A DNA stretch of 64,000 bases from contig OW240914.1 in assembly GCA_933207985.1 (NCBI GenBank), positions 131,809,905 to 131,873,904 of the forward strand, read 5' to 3'. Position numbers and translations under genes: made by a program. The notes beneath the pieces are model-generated. The model was given only the letters and a program-made list of their open reading frames with translations. It did not search any database and was not told the origin of the DNA. This document shows, in pieces, positions 24,625 to 34,440 of this stretch (position 1 is its first letter; every line of letters begins with the position of its first letter). The DNA is from Pelobates cultripes. Taxonomy: Eukaryota; Chordata; Amphibia; Anura; Pelobatidae.

Positions 24625-25105
24625 AACAGAGGTAGGGGGGGAGGGGGGAAGAATAAATTGTCAGGGGAGGGGAGAAGAAATTGTCAGGGAGGGAGGGAGA
24701 GGAGGGGAGGGAGAAGAAGAAATTGTCAGGAGGGGGGAAGAAGAAATTGGGAGGAGGGGGGGGAATAAATTGTCGGGGAGAAGAAATTGGGAGGGGGGGA
24801 AGAAGGAATTATCAGGGAGGGGAGAAGAAATTGGGAGGAGGGAAGGAGGGGGAAGAAATTGTCAGGGGGGGAGAAGAAATGGGGAGGGTGGGAGAAAAAG
24901 AAATTGGTAGGGGAGGGGGAGAAAAAGAAATTGACAGGGGGAGAAGAAGAAATTGGTGGGGGGAGAAGAAATTGACGGGGTGAGAGTGACAGGGGAGGGA
25001 GGGGGGAGAAGAGGAGGGGAGAAGAGAGTGACAAGGGAGAGGAGGAGAAGAGAGTGACAAGGGATGGAGAGGGGGGAGAAGAGAATGACAAGGGAGGGGG
25101 GAGAG
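24625..25105 (+). repeat. Polypurine minisatellite (GGGGAGAAGAAATTGTCAGG-type)
   Basis: About 480 bp is almost all G and A on this strand, in irregular units of about 20-30 bases such as 'ggggagaagaaattgtcagg'. The G-runs and strand asymmetry could support triplex or G-quadruplex structure. Open frames on either strand (Gly/Glu/Lys-rich or Pro/Ser-rich) are by-products. Confidence 0.9.
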
Positions 25106-25109
25106 ATTG

Positions 25110-25415
25110 ACATCCATTACACACACAAGCAATGCACCCCTTGCACACAGAAAAACACATGCATTACACACACAGACACACACACGCACACAAACAATGC
25201 AACCCTTACACACAATGCATCCCTTACACACACAGAAACACACAATGCATTCCTTACACACACTCAATGCACCCCTTACACACACTCAATGCACCCCTTA
25301 CACATGCATCCTGTACATACACAGAAACACACCTTGCAGCCCTTACACATACAAACACAGATTCACACAATGCATTCCTTACACACATATCAGGACATCC
25401 CCTACACACTCCACC
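25110..25415. repeat. CA-rich minisatellite (ACACACAATGCACCCCTT units)
   Basis: Imperfect units of 'cacacacaatgcaccccttaca' follow directly on the polypurine array, within the inner hAT-like element. Confidence 0.85.
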
Positions 25416-26569
25416 CCCTGTGAACAAACTCATTGGTGGATCATGAAGGTGGACCCTGGGACCCAGACCTTGAGCTGTATAAAGGGCCCCCAAAAAATGG
25501 AGCTGCTTACCGTTCTCCCAGAACATTGATTTTAGTGACCACAGTTACAAACAGCCTCCAGAGAGCCTGTTCTACACCAGACCAGTGGAGCCAGACTGCA
25601 GCTAGAGCCCATCATCATCCTCATCTCGTTGTAAGTAGGCAATCTAGTATATTATTTGTGGCACTAATCTCTAATTTACCTCACATTAAAGAAACACTAT
25701 AGTCCCCAGAACCACTGCAGCTTAATGTAGTTGTTCTGGTGTCTATAGCCTGTCCCTGCATGCCTTATAATGTAAACACGGCGGCACTGCAGCACTGGCG
25801 TTAGTTAACATGGCAGATCATATGGGTGGAGCATTGTGATGTCACATGGGGGGAGCAAACTTTACTTTTGCCTAGTGCGGCAAAAATCCTTGCACCGGCC
25901 TGTGTGTGAGGGTGCTATTAGTGTGTATGTTTGTGCTGTGTGTGTGTGTGTGGGGGGGGGGTGCTGTGTGTAAAGGTGCTGTGTGTGAGGGTGTTGTGTG
26001 TGTGTGTTTGGGAGGGTGGTGTGTGTGTGTGTGTGTGTGCAAGGATGCTGTGTGTGTGTAAGGGTGCTGTGTGTGTGGGTGCTTTGTGTGTGAGGGTGCT
26101 GTATGTGTGTGGGTGCTGTGTGTATGAGGGAGCTGTTTGTGTGTGGGTGCTGTGTGTGTGTGAAGATGCTGTTTGTGTTTATTTGTTTGAAGGAACTGTG
26201 GGGGACTGTTTAGGAAATAACCCCCCTCCCTTCTTACCTTTTGTAGGGGGGGGGTGGGGGACTGTGCTGCTGCCATCCCTGGTGGTCCAGTGGTGAATGA
26301 ACTCTAGCCTGCGGGACTGGAGTTCACTCTCGCGAGATCTGAGTGTTGCTGTGGTAACCGCGGCAAGGCTCCAACCTTGTGAGAGGAACCTGACGGAGCT
26401 GCTGGCTAGAGCTCCCCGGGTCCTCTCCTGCCTCCCTGCCTGTCTGTGGGCCGGTGAGGGAGATTTTTGATCTCCCCACCGGCCCATGGAGGCACATAGC
26501 GTGGGCCACTGGGATTAGGGTGTGCCCAGGCACAACCGGCAAACCCGTGAACACGCCTATGCTTCACAC

Positions 26570-27390
26570 ATAAAGCACTTCAGAAAGCTAAAGTGCTGTA
26601 GTGGTCTGGAGTCTCCCTTTAAGTGTGTTACAGGTTCCACAAGGCCTGGTTTGAAAATTAATAAACTTTAAAATAATGGACAGCAAGGAGACATGACACC
26701 ACAACTGTTAATGTGTGTGTTTTATATTCTCTGTACTTTTGTAGTTTTGAACTCTTTTTTGTCATTCTTTTTAATTAGGACAGTCCTTTTTATTAAATTG
26801 ACACTCTGGGCATCATAACAACTTAATTGCATTGAAGTTGATACTGTGTAAAGAGTTCCTGTGCACTGATTTACTTTAAGGGGTTAAAACGTTAATGTAT
26901 GCAAAATAGTCCCAGATCTCTCCACCTCCCCACTTCCTATACAGATCAGACCAAGCACCGCTGGTAAGTTGAGAGTGTCAGCAGCATAGGAAGGGGCAGA
27001 GTGATTGAATGCTGATTTGCAGATTTGGGGATTAAATGTTCATTATTGGTTTAACCCCTTGAGGTAGGATGGTGGCCAGGACCTTCATGCACCATAGAAA
27101 CTTCATTGCAATGAGATTGTTTTGGTGCCCGGAGTGGACCTTTAACTAGCCTTTTTTTTATTCATTGGAATGCTTTTCCACGAGGTCTGAGGGAGCGCTC
27201 CCAGTTCAGCTCAGCCTTACCTATGCAGCGGCTGTCTCTGATAGCCTGAGAGCTGCTGGTCACTGCGCATTAGAGCCTTTTATCGCTCAATTAGTTCAGC
27301 CCCTATACACGGTCGTGAATGTGCGTGCATCCTCAAGTTGAAATCATGCACGCATTTTCCGATATCACATGACCACTATTCTTAGGCTAT
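26570..27390. other. Intergenic DNA with a MITE scrap, no gene seen
   Basis: A fragment at about 26587-26622 (agtgctgtagtggtctggag ... ctttaa) resembles one end of the TTAA MITE family. Nothing else was recognised. Confidence 0.45.
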
Positions 27391-27470
27391 TTAACCCCTT
27401 AAGGACCAAACTTCTGGAATAAAAGGGAATCATGACATGTCACACATGTCATGTGTCCTTAAGGGGTTAA
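27391..27470. mobile_element. 80-bp TTAA palindromic MITE, copy 1
   Basis: The copy has perfect 16-bp inverted ends (TTAACCCCTTAAGGAC) and an internal palindrome (catgacatgt/acatgtcatg). It is identical over all 80 bases to the copy at 57025-57104. TTAA ends of this kind fit Kolobok- or piggyBac-type mobilisation; the class is inferred. Confidence 0.85.
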
Positions 27471-27875
27471 ACTCAAAATAAATATTTCTCAGTGTCCTGT
27501 TGTGGTTTCCTGCTAGGTTATCCGTGAGAGCGTTATTTGTATTGATTCTTGTACATTTTGACCTTAGCTTGTACTTTGACAATTTTGACTTCTGTATCCC
27601 TTGATCTTTGGCTTGTCTTCCCATTTACGTATCTTCTATTTCCCTGACCTTGGCTTTTTCTATACTATTCTGTTTAATGACATTGAATCACCATTCTAAG
27701 GTTCGGTAATACGTTTTAGGATTTTGGTTATAATTATTGTATTTAACTTTTCTGTGTGTTGATTATTAGACTATCCTGGCAATGTTGCCCAATATAATTA
27801 ATTGTAATGCGGGTTTTCTCTATTTCTAAATCCAAGTTTTACAATTTTATAAGTGAGATTAATTCACTTTTCCTG
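27471..27875. other. Intergenic DNA, no gene seen
   Basis: AT-rich sequence; no coding exon or transposon boundary was recognised. Confidence 0.45.
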
Positions 27876-28976
27876 GCTAATCATGGCAGCATCACGTATG
27901 TGTAGCTCCACCCTCAGGCCAGATCAAGACATAAACTGACCAATGAAAAAAAAGACTGTATCTATAAAAGTTCCCTTCTCCTTCCATTCAACATAGATAG
28001 GAATATTTTCCAAAAAAAAATAATGTTTTTCCCACTTTTCCATGTGCACCATGGGTCTACCAGTCACAGTTTAGCCTCTCTGTGCCTGAAGTACCCAGTA
28101 AAGAGCCTGCATGAGCAGAACTAACTGGTTCATGTTTAAATATAAGCAGTTTAAATCATGAAGGACTGGCAGTGGCTCAAGAAAAAGCCTTTATAAAATC
28201 CCCCTCCATAACCCTCTGAGGCTTTATTGGGAGCAACCTTCTACTATATATGTATATATATATATTTCAGGGAATTTTTATTGAATTTATACCGAATTGG
28301 TTCTTCCCTCCTATACAACTCAAGTCCAGTGCACATTCGCTAAAAAACTTCATTCAACAATGCAGATCTAATTGATACATTCGGAATTACTTCTGTTCCT
28401 AATGGGGAAGCATTACCTTGTTCCCCTGTGCCCATTCGCAACCTCACTTGAGCCCTTGAATTTTCCCGAATGTTGTAGCATTCCCAGTCTCTTGTATTGA
28501 GAGCGCAGGCAAACATCACATACATTTATACTGTTTACGAGGAAAAATGGTGCAAACATTCAGTGTCTCAATTTGCTGAACACGCACTGGCTCCTTTAAA
28601 GGGACATTCACCTATAGGATCTTAAAGAGACAGAAACATAGAAACATAGAATGTGACGGCAGATAAGAACCATTCGGCCCATCTAGTCTGCCCAATTTTC
28701 GAAATACTTTCATTAGTCCCTAGCCTTATGTTATAGTTAGGATAGCCTTATGCCATACAAGAATTCTGCTCTACCAAAAGATTTGCTGGAGACTTTAGAA
28801 ATCTCCTTTTGCTGCTGTTATCACCTACGTAGGCACTACATTAATCAATTTCGTCAACCAGGTAGGTACTACAGTAATCCGTTTTCTCCTAGACTACATT
28901 TTTCTTCCTTATCTCCCTCATGAAAACTATCCTTTTACCTAAAATAATTTTGTTGGCTGTTATTTTTTTCTTTTAG
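27876..28976 (+). mobile_element. Probable 5' terminal region of a DIRS retrotransposon
   Basis: The segment 'atcatggcagcatcacgtatgtgtagctccaccc' near 27880-27915 resembles the terminal repeat at 53620-53660 of the second DIRS element (atatggtggcagtactactgg). It lies upstream of the DIRS gag remnant in the right orientation. A short LINE 3' fragment sits inside (28632-28770). The exact 5' boundary was not determined. Confidence 0.45.
28632..28770 (-). mobile_element. CR1/L2-type LINE 3'-end fragment
   Basis: The sequence 'gaaacatagaatgtgacgg ... cattcggcccatctagtctgccc' is nearly the same as the 3' end of the long LINE at 29725. Only about 130 bp is present, so this is a strongly 5'-truncated insertion. 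Confidence 0.75.
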
Positions 28977-29722
28977 ATGGCTTCTCCCTCTGCCTCACAT
29001 TGCTCAGTTCAAATAACCATAGGGGAGTCAATAACAATTTTTAATAAGCGGGGAATCAAAAGAGTGCCAATAGGACCCATCATGTATATATATGGCCTTG
29101 TGTTTTACAGCTCAAATATGAGGCGAGAAAGATCAAGGGATGCTACACCCACAAGGAAACATCAAGATAAGTCCAAGGGGTGCTTGGGATACAATAAGAT
29201 AGTACCCGAAGGCAAGGACTTATGTTGTTTAACTGAGGTGGCTGAAGCACAATCTAAACCATCAACATAGGAAGAACTCAAATCCTGGATTACCCAGGAC
29301 ATTGCTGAAGTCGCTCACTAAAAATATCACTCCTGTCAAATATTATAAAATGGACAACTCTTCCTCCAGAATCCAATCCAGCATACTTGGAAGACATCTC
29401 AGAGGATGAAGAAGAAGAGATGGAATACTCTCCCAAGTCAACTGACACTAGATCTGTAGGAAAATTGATATATCTTATTAGAGATACAATAAAACTCCCA
29501 GAAGAAAAATCAGAAACCCTGGAATCAGATTTTTTTAAGATTTCAGATCACTAAAACCTACCTTTCCGGGGCATCCAAACATCAAAAGGAATTATCCAAG
29601 ATGAATAGAAAAACCCTGAAAAGAAGGCCACTCTTAAAAGCAAAACTCAAAAAAATCTATCCATTTGCTTCCAATGACCGCAAATCATGGAACTCAGACC
29701 CCAAAACAGATGCTGCAGTAAC
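28977..29722 (+). pseudogene. DIRS retrotransposon gag-like ORF1, broken
   Basis: The first frame (28977-29270) ends in a CLGYNKIVPEGKDLCCL stretch resembling the Cys-containing motif of DIRS ORF1 proteins. Further open segments follow in shifted frames: EELKSWITQDIAE (about 29274), an acidic ISEDEEEEMEYSP (about 29395-29435), LPEEKSETLESDFF (about 29500) and a C-terminal piece ending KIYPFASNDRKSWNSDPK (about 29650-29705). Order and wording fit the structural protein of vertebrate DIRS elements. Several stops and frameshifts make it non-functional. The CR1/L2 LINE interrupts it immediately downstream. Confidence 0.7.
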
Positions 29723-29979
29723 ACAGAAACAAAGAATGTGATGACAGATAAGAACCATTCGGTCCATCTAGTCTGCCCAATTCTCTAAATACTTTCATTA
29801 GTCCCTGGCCTTATCTTACTGCTAGGATAGCCTTATGCCTATCCCACGCATGCTTAAAATCCTCCACTGTGTTAGCTTCTTCCACTTCAGCTGGAAGGCT
29901 ATTCCATGCATCCACTACCCTCACAGTAAAGTAATACTTCCTGATATTATTTTTAAACCTTTGCCCCTCTAATTTAAGA

Positions 29980-30558
29980 CTATGTCCTCTTGTTGTGGTA
30001 GTTTTGCTTCTTCCTTTGCCCCTCTAATTTAAGACTATGTCCTCTTGTTGTGGTAGTTTTGCTTCTTTTAAATATAGTCTCCTCCTTTACTGCATTAATT
30101 CCCTTTATGCATTTAAATGTTTCTATCATATCCCCCCTGTCTCGTCTTTCCTCCAAGTTATACACGTTAAGATCCTTTAATCTTTCCTTGTAAGTTTTAT
30201 CCTGCAATCCATGAACCAGCTTAGTAGCCCTTCTCTGAACTCTCTCTAAAGTGTCAATATCCTTCTGAAGATACGGTCTCCAGTACTGCATACAATACAC
30301 CAAGTGAAGTCTCACCAGTGTTTTGTACAAAGGCATTAGCACTTCTCTCTTTCTACAGCTAATACCTTTCCCTATACAACCAAGCATTCTGCTAGCATTT
30401 CCTGCTGCTCTATTACATTGTCTGCCTACCTTTAAGCCATCTGAAATAATTACTCCAAAATCTCTTTCCTCATATGTTGAGGATAGGACTCTATCAAATT
30501 TTCTGTACTCTGCCCTTGGGTTTTTATGTCCAAGATGCATTATCTTGCACTTATCCAC
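29980..30558 (-). pseudogene. LINE reverse transcriptase C-terminal domain, longest open remnant
   Basis: This 192-residue frame keeps the typical RT-thumb and C-terminal wording of CR1/L2 LINEs: KCKIMHLGHKNP, DFGVIISDGLKVGRQCN, LYKTLVRLHLVYC, DTLERVQRRATKL and a closing TTTRGHSLKLEG. It reverse-transcribed the LINE RNA at the target site when intact. It is cut off from its catalytic YxDD region by frameshifts upstream. Confidence 0.85.
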
Positions 30559-31068
30559 ATTAAATGTCAGCTACCATTTTTCTAGTTTACCTAAATCATT
30601 TGCCATTTGGCTTATCCCTCCTGGAACATCAACCCTGTTACATATCTTCTGCAATATCACTAATAAAAATATTAAGGAGAATGGGTCCAAGTACAGATCC
30701 CTGAGGTACCCCACTGATGACAAGACCATGCTTTGAATATACTCCATTGACTACAATCTTCTGTTGCCTGTCACTCAGCCACTGACGTACCCATTCAACA
30801 ATATTGGAATCAATCGATCCTTCCTTCTATGTGCAACAGTGTCAAAATCCTTACTGAAATCTAGGTAAGCAATGTCTACTGCACCACTCTGATCTATTAT
30901 TTTAGTTACCCACTCAAGAAAATCAATAAGATTAGTTTGGCATGATCTCCCTGAAGTAAACCCATGTTGTCTCAGATCTTGAAATCCATGTGATTTTAAA
31001 TGTTCAACAATCCTATCCTTTAACATGGTTTTTATTACTTTCCCCACTACTGAAGTAAGGTTTACTGG

Positions 31069-31616
31069 CAGTGGCGTACACACAATTGATGGGGCCCCCG
31101 ATGCGAAACTGACCCCTCTCCTCCCCCCGACACATTCATACAGACACACACACAAACACATACACACAGACAGACACACACACACACACATATACACCCC
31201 CCGACAGACATATACATACACACTGACAGACACACACACAGACACATACATACACACATATACAGAGGCACATACATACACACACCCCCGACAGACATAC
31301 ACACATACAGAGACACAGACACACACATACAGAGACACAGACACACACATACACACACATACATACAGAGACACAGATTCACACATACAGAGACACACAC
31401 ACACACATACATACAGAGACACAGACATACAGACACATACATATACTAAATGTTTCCTGTTGCCTACCTTTTGTGACTTTTCCTGGGATCCAGTGGGGGC
31501 TCAGCCTGATTGGAGTCAGAGTTCCCACTCTGACTCCCTCCTCCTTCCTCCTGCGTGGGTTCTGATAGCTGGGAGGAGTGACTGCGACCCCTGCGACCGC
31601 GGTATGTACGCCACTG
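31069..31616. mobile_element. hAT-like MITE inserted in the LINE
   Basis: The ends are CAGTGGCGTACACAC and gtatgtacgccactg (complementary). The flanking 8-bp copies are tttactgg (31061-31068) and cttactgg (31617-31624), which differ at one position. The element belongs to the same family as 22234-23256: CA/CAGA core at 31130-31440 and a GC-rich right arm. LINE sequence continues on both sides (agtaaggtttactgg | cctatagttgcc), so the order of insertion is clear. Confidence 0.9.
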
Positions 31617-32955
31617 CTTACTGGCCTATAGTTGCCCGATATATATATTGTATAAGCACAATATTCGCTACCTTACAATCTTCTGGGACTACTCCTGTTA
31701 ACAATGATTGATTAAATAAATCTGTTAATGGTTTTGCTAGTACACCACTAAGCTATTTTAATAACTTTGGGTGTATTCCATCAGGCCCCATTGACTTATT
31801 TGTCTTTAGTTTTGACAGTTGAAATAGAAGCTCTTCCTCTGTAAACTCAAATGTAGCTAATTACTTATTTGTCCTTTTTTCTTAACTGAGGTCCCTTTCC
31901 TTAATTTTCATCTGTAAATACGGAACAAAAATATTAATTGAGGCAGTCAGCTAGACCTTTATCCTCTTCTACATACCTTAATTCTTTTGTTTTTAATCTA
32001 ACTAATCCTTGTTTTACTTTCCTTTTCTCATTTATGTATCTAAAAGATGTTTTGTCCCCTTTTTTACTGACTGCTATTTTCTCTTCTGTGTGTGATTTGG
32101 AAACTCTTATAACTTGCTTAGCCTCTTTCTGCCTACTCTTATGGATCTGTCTATCTTCCTCATTCTGTTTTTTTTTTATCATTACTAAATGCTAACTTTT
32201 AGTTTTTAACTATTTTGGCCACATCTGCGGAGTACCACAGTGGTTTCATAATTATTTTGCATTTACTGACAAGCCTAATGCAATTTTCTGTTGCCTTCAC
32301 CAGTGCAAATTATAAATAATTCCATTTCTCTTGTACTCCATTTAAACTGCTCCAGTCTGATAATGACTCCTTTACACATATTCTAATTTTAGAAAAGTCT
32401 GTTTTTCTAAAGTTTAAAACTTGTATATAATCTTATATTAAACCACAATGACTGATGATCACTCGATCCAAAACATTCACCTACAGTAATATCTAAAACC
32501 AAATCTCCATTTGTTAACACTAAATCTAGTTTGGCCTCTTTACGAGTTGGCTCCTCAACGACAAGCAGCTTTTTTGGTTTCCCAGTACCCATCAGGAAGA
32601 TTAAAGTCACCCATGATAATAACTTCCCCTTCATTGTAATTTTAGCTATTTCCTCAACTAGTAGATTACCTAACTCTTCTATTAATCCTGGGGGCCTATA
32701 AATCACACCTACATGAGTTACGGGGTGATTACCAAAATCTAATATAACCCAAACGTACTATATGTTCGCCTCACTAACTTTTATTAGGCTAGATTTTATG
32801 CTATTGTTCACATACAGGGCCACCTCTCCCCCTTTCTTGCCTTCCCTGTCTTTTCTGTATAAAGAGTACCCTGGTATTGCTATGTCCCAGTCATTTTTCT
32901 CATTATACCATGTCTCAGTAACAGTGACTAAATCTACATTATCAGTTGCCAATGC

Positions 32956-33465
32956 AATTATGGGGACACAGACACCAGGGGACACTGAGACACTTGGGGA
33001 TTCTGGGAAACATGGGGACACTGAAACACTAGGGGACACTGTGAGACATGGGGATGCTGTGAGACATGGGGACATTGGGAGACACATTGGGACACGGAGA
33101 CACTAGGGACACAGTGTCTCCATGTGTCCCCATGTCTCCCAGCCAGTGTCCCCATGTCTCCCAGTGTCCCCAAATGTCTGTGTCCCATGTCTCCCAGTGT
33201 CCACATGTCTCCCAGCTAGTGTCCCTAGTGTCTCAGTGTCCTCATGTCTCCCAGTTTTCCTATGTCTCCAAGCCAGTGTCCCTAGTGTCTGTGTCCCCAT
33301 GTCTCCCAGTGTCCCCATGTCTGTATCCACAAGTGCCCCCATGTCTGTATCCACAAGTGCCCCCATGTCTCCCAGTGTCCCCAAGTGTCTCAGTGCCCCG
33401 AGACACACTGAGACACTGGGCGACATGGGGGCACTGACAATGTGATACATAGGGACACTGATGCC
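32956..33465. repeat. Foldback minisatellite (GGGGACACTGGGAGACAT units)
   Basis: The left half (32960-33113) has units such as 'catggggacactgagacac'. At about 33115 the sense flips, and the rest (33120-33400) is 'tgtctcccagtgtccccatg'. A short part in the first sense returns at 33400-33465. The array can fold on itself. The reading frames across it are artefacts. It cuts off the 5' end of the LINE. Confidence 0.85.
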
Positions 33466-34069
33466 AGGCTGGCCTTCCAATTCTTTGGACAGACATGCCC
33501 CCTTTTTGGGCATGTGTGCCGCTTTTGGCAGTTATGGTCATGTAATTAGCATCAGTGGCCCACCCTTTTACCCTGCCCATTGACTTTCTGCTTCACTGGA
33601 CACTGCTGTAGGGGGTGTGGATTTACTTAAAAGCATAAATCAGAGAGAGATTAGCATAGAGTATGTGTTTTCTTATAGCTGCATCTCTTGAGTTTCCCTC
33701 CACACCATCTCCATCAGATACATGACGCTTGAAATGTATGACTGTTTTAGTGTTTTTGGTCGATAAGATTATGTAATCAGGCCCCATCATAATTGTCAGC
33801 ACTAGGCCCACTTGGATCTTAATCTGGCCCTGCCTGGAGGTCCCTCGCTGCGTCTCTATCCTGGGCTGCAGTGGTTTCCGCTCGGTGCACGTGCGCCCGA
33901 AAGCTGGCCTCTTAAAGGAACAGAACACCTGAAATTGTTTAAGGGACTAATCACTTTTTAGCCAATAGTATGTGAGAGGTGGATACCTCTAACCTATATA
34001 ATCTCAGTCTACCCCTACCTCAGTACTCAGTTATACTGTGCTCTTCTGTGTATACACAGTGAATCCTGG
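33466..34069. other. Intergenic or repeat-derived DNA, no gene seen
   Basis: The segment is moderately GC-rich near 33480-33600 and 33830-33910. No domain or transposon end was recognised. Confidence 0.4.
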
Positions 34070-34390
34070 TTTGCTCTTCCTTAAGGAACCCGCAAAGGAC
34101 AAGCATTATCTTCCACAACTTTAAGACGCTGGATTGATCTGGCTATCTCAGGTGCCTATCTTAAAAATAATCTGACACCTCTGGAAAAAAACAAGGCTCA
34201 TTCCACCAGATCTTTGGCTACATATTGGGCAAATTGAGCAGAGGTTCCTCTGAACGACATCTGTAAGGCAGCCACCTGGTCTTCACCTACGACCTCCATC
34301 AAATATTATAGGCTAGGTTTGTCATCTGCCACCTTTGGCAAGAGTGTCTTATCTTCAATTAGTTCTCATAAATAAAAAGTAAATTCTAGC
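34070..34390 (+). pseudogene. DIRS tyrosine recombinase, C-terminal part
   Basis: The + strand reads SSTTLRRWIDLAIS, then the catalytic HSTR box (about 34196-34207), a DICKAATWSSPTTSIKYYRL segment (about 34258-34317) with the nucleophile Tyr, and ATFGKSVLSSISS. In DIRS elements this enzyme integrates the circular cDNA without a target duplication. One in-frame stop lies after YWAN (about 34225), so the remnant is dead. The orientation matches the gag remnant at 28977-29722. The two are probably parts of one DIRS copy that has lost its RT region. Confidence 0.8.
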
Positions 34391-34440
34391 TTGTGTTTAC
34401 ATCAAACTAGGTGTCATTTCTAGCACAGACGAGTTTGTGC

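Larger units (their letters stand above)
24196..25902. mobile_element. hAT-like element (inner) nested in the TG repeat of another
   Basis: The element starts CAGGGCCGGCGCTACC and ends gcaccggcctg. It is flanked by a matching 8-bp duplication tgtgtgag at 24188-24195 and 25903-25910; the repeat context makes that match less independent than usual. From left to right it holds a GC-rich arm, a 170-bp palindrome (24440-24610), a polypurine minisatellite (24625-25105), a CA-rich minisatellite (25110-25410), and at 25684-25868 a diverged piece of the TTAA MITE family. No transposase was found. Confidence 0.85.
23886..26561. mobile_element. hAT-like element (outer) split by a second hAT-like element
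   Basis: The left end CATAGGTGTG and right end cacgcctatg are complementary apart from one base. The flanks are an exact 8-bp duplication, cttcacac, at 23878-23885 and 26562-26569. Without the inner insertion (24196-25902) the element is about 970 bp. It has a TG/CA repeat core (23930-24190 continuing at 25903-26190) and a GC-rich right arm (26220-26561) that includes a 'gggccggtgagggagat' hairpin. No protein is encoded. Confidence 0.85.
29725..32955 (-). mobile_element. CR1/L2-type LINE, near complete but dead, split by a hAT MITE
   Basis: On the minus strand the element runs from about 32955 (5', cut off by a minisatellite) to 29725 (3' end, gaaacaaagaatgtgatgac...). In order it carries a broken endonuclease domain (VTETWYNEKNDWDIAIPGY, then DLVLTNGDLVL and GSSDHQSLWF; 33000-32410), a linker (about 32180-31930), and the RT core (HGFTSGRSCQTNLIDFLEW, YLDFSKDFDTV; about 31000-30810). 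The RT C-terminus follows (ERVQRRATKLVHGL; 30558-29980). Frameshifts and stops separate the parts. A local duplication of about 54 bp lies at 29958-30065. It is inserted in the DIRS element. Confidence 0.85.

Noticed and set aside
24681..25285. Gly/Glu/Lys-rich and Pro/Ser-rich open frames
   Set aside because: They are products of the polypurine minisatellite and the adjoining CA-rich array.
30775..31711. 217- and 228-codon frames running through the CA array into LINE sequence
   Set aside because: They fuse MITE microsatellite with LINE coding remnants. Only the LINE part is meaningful.
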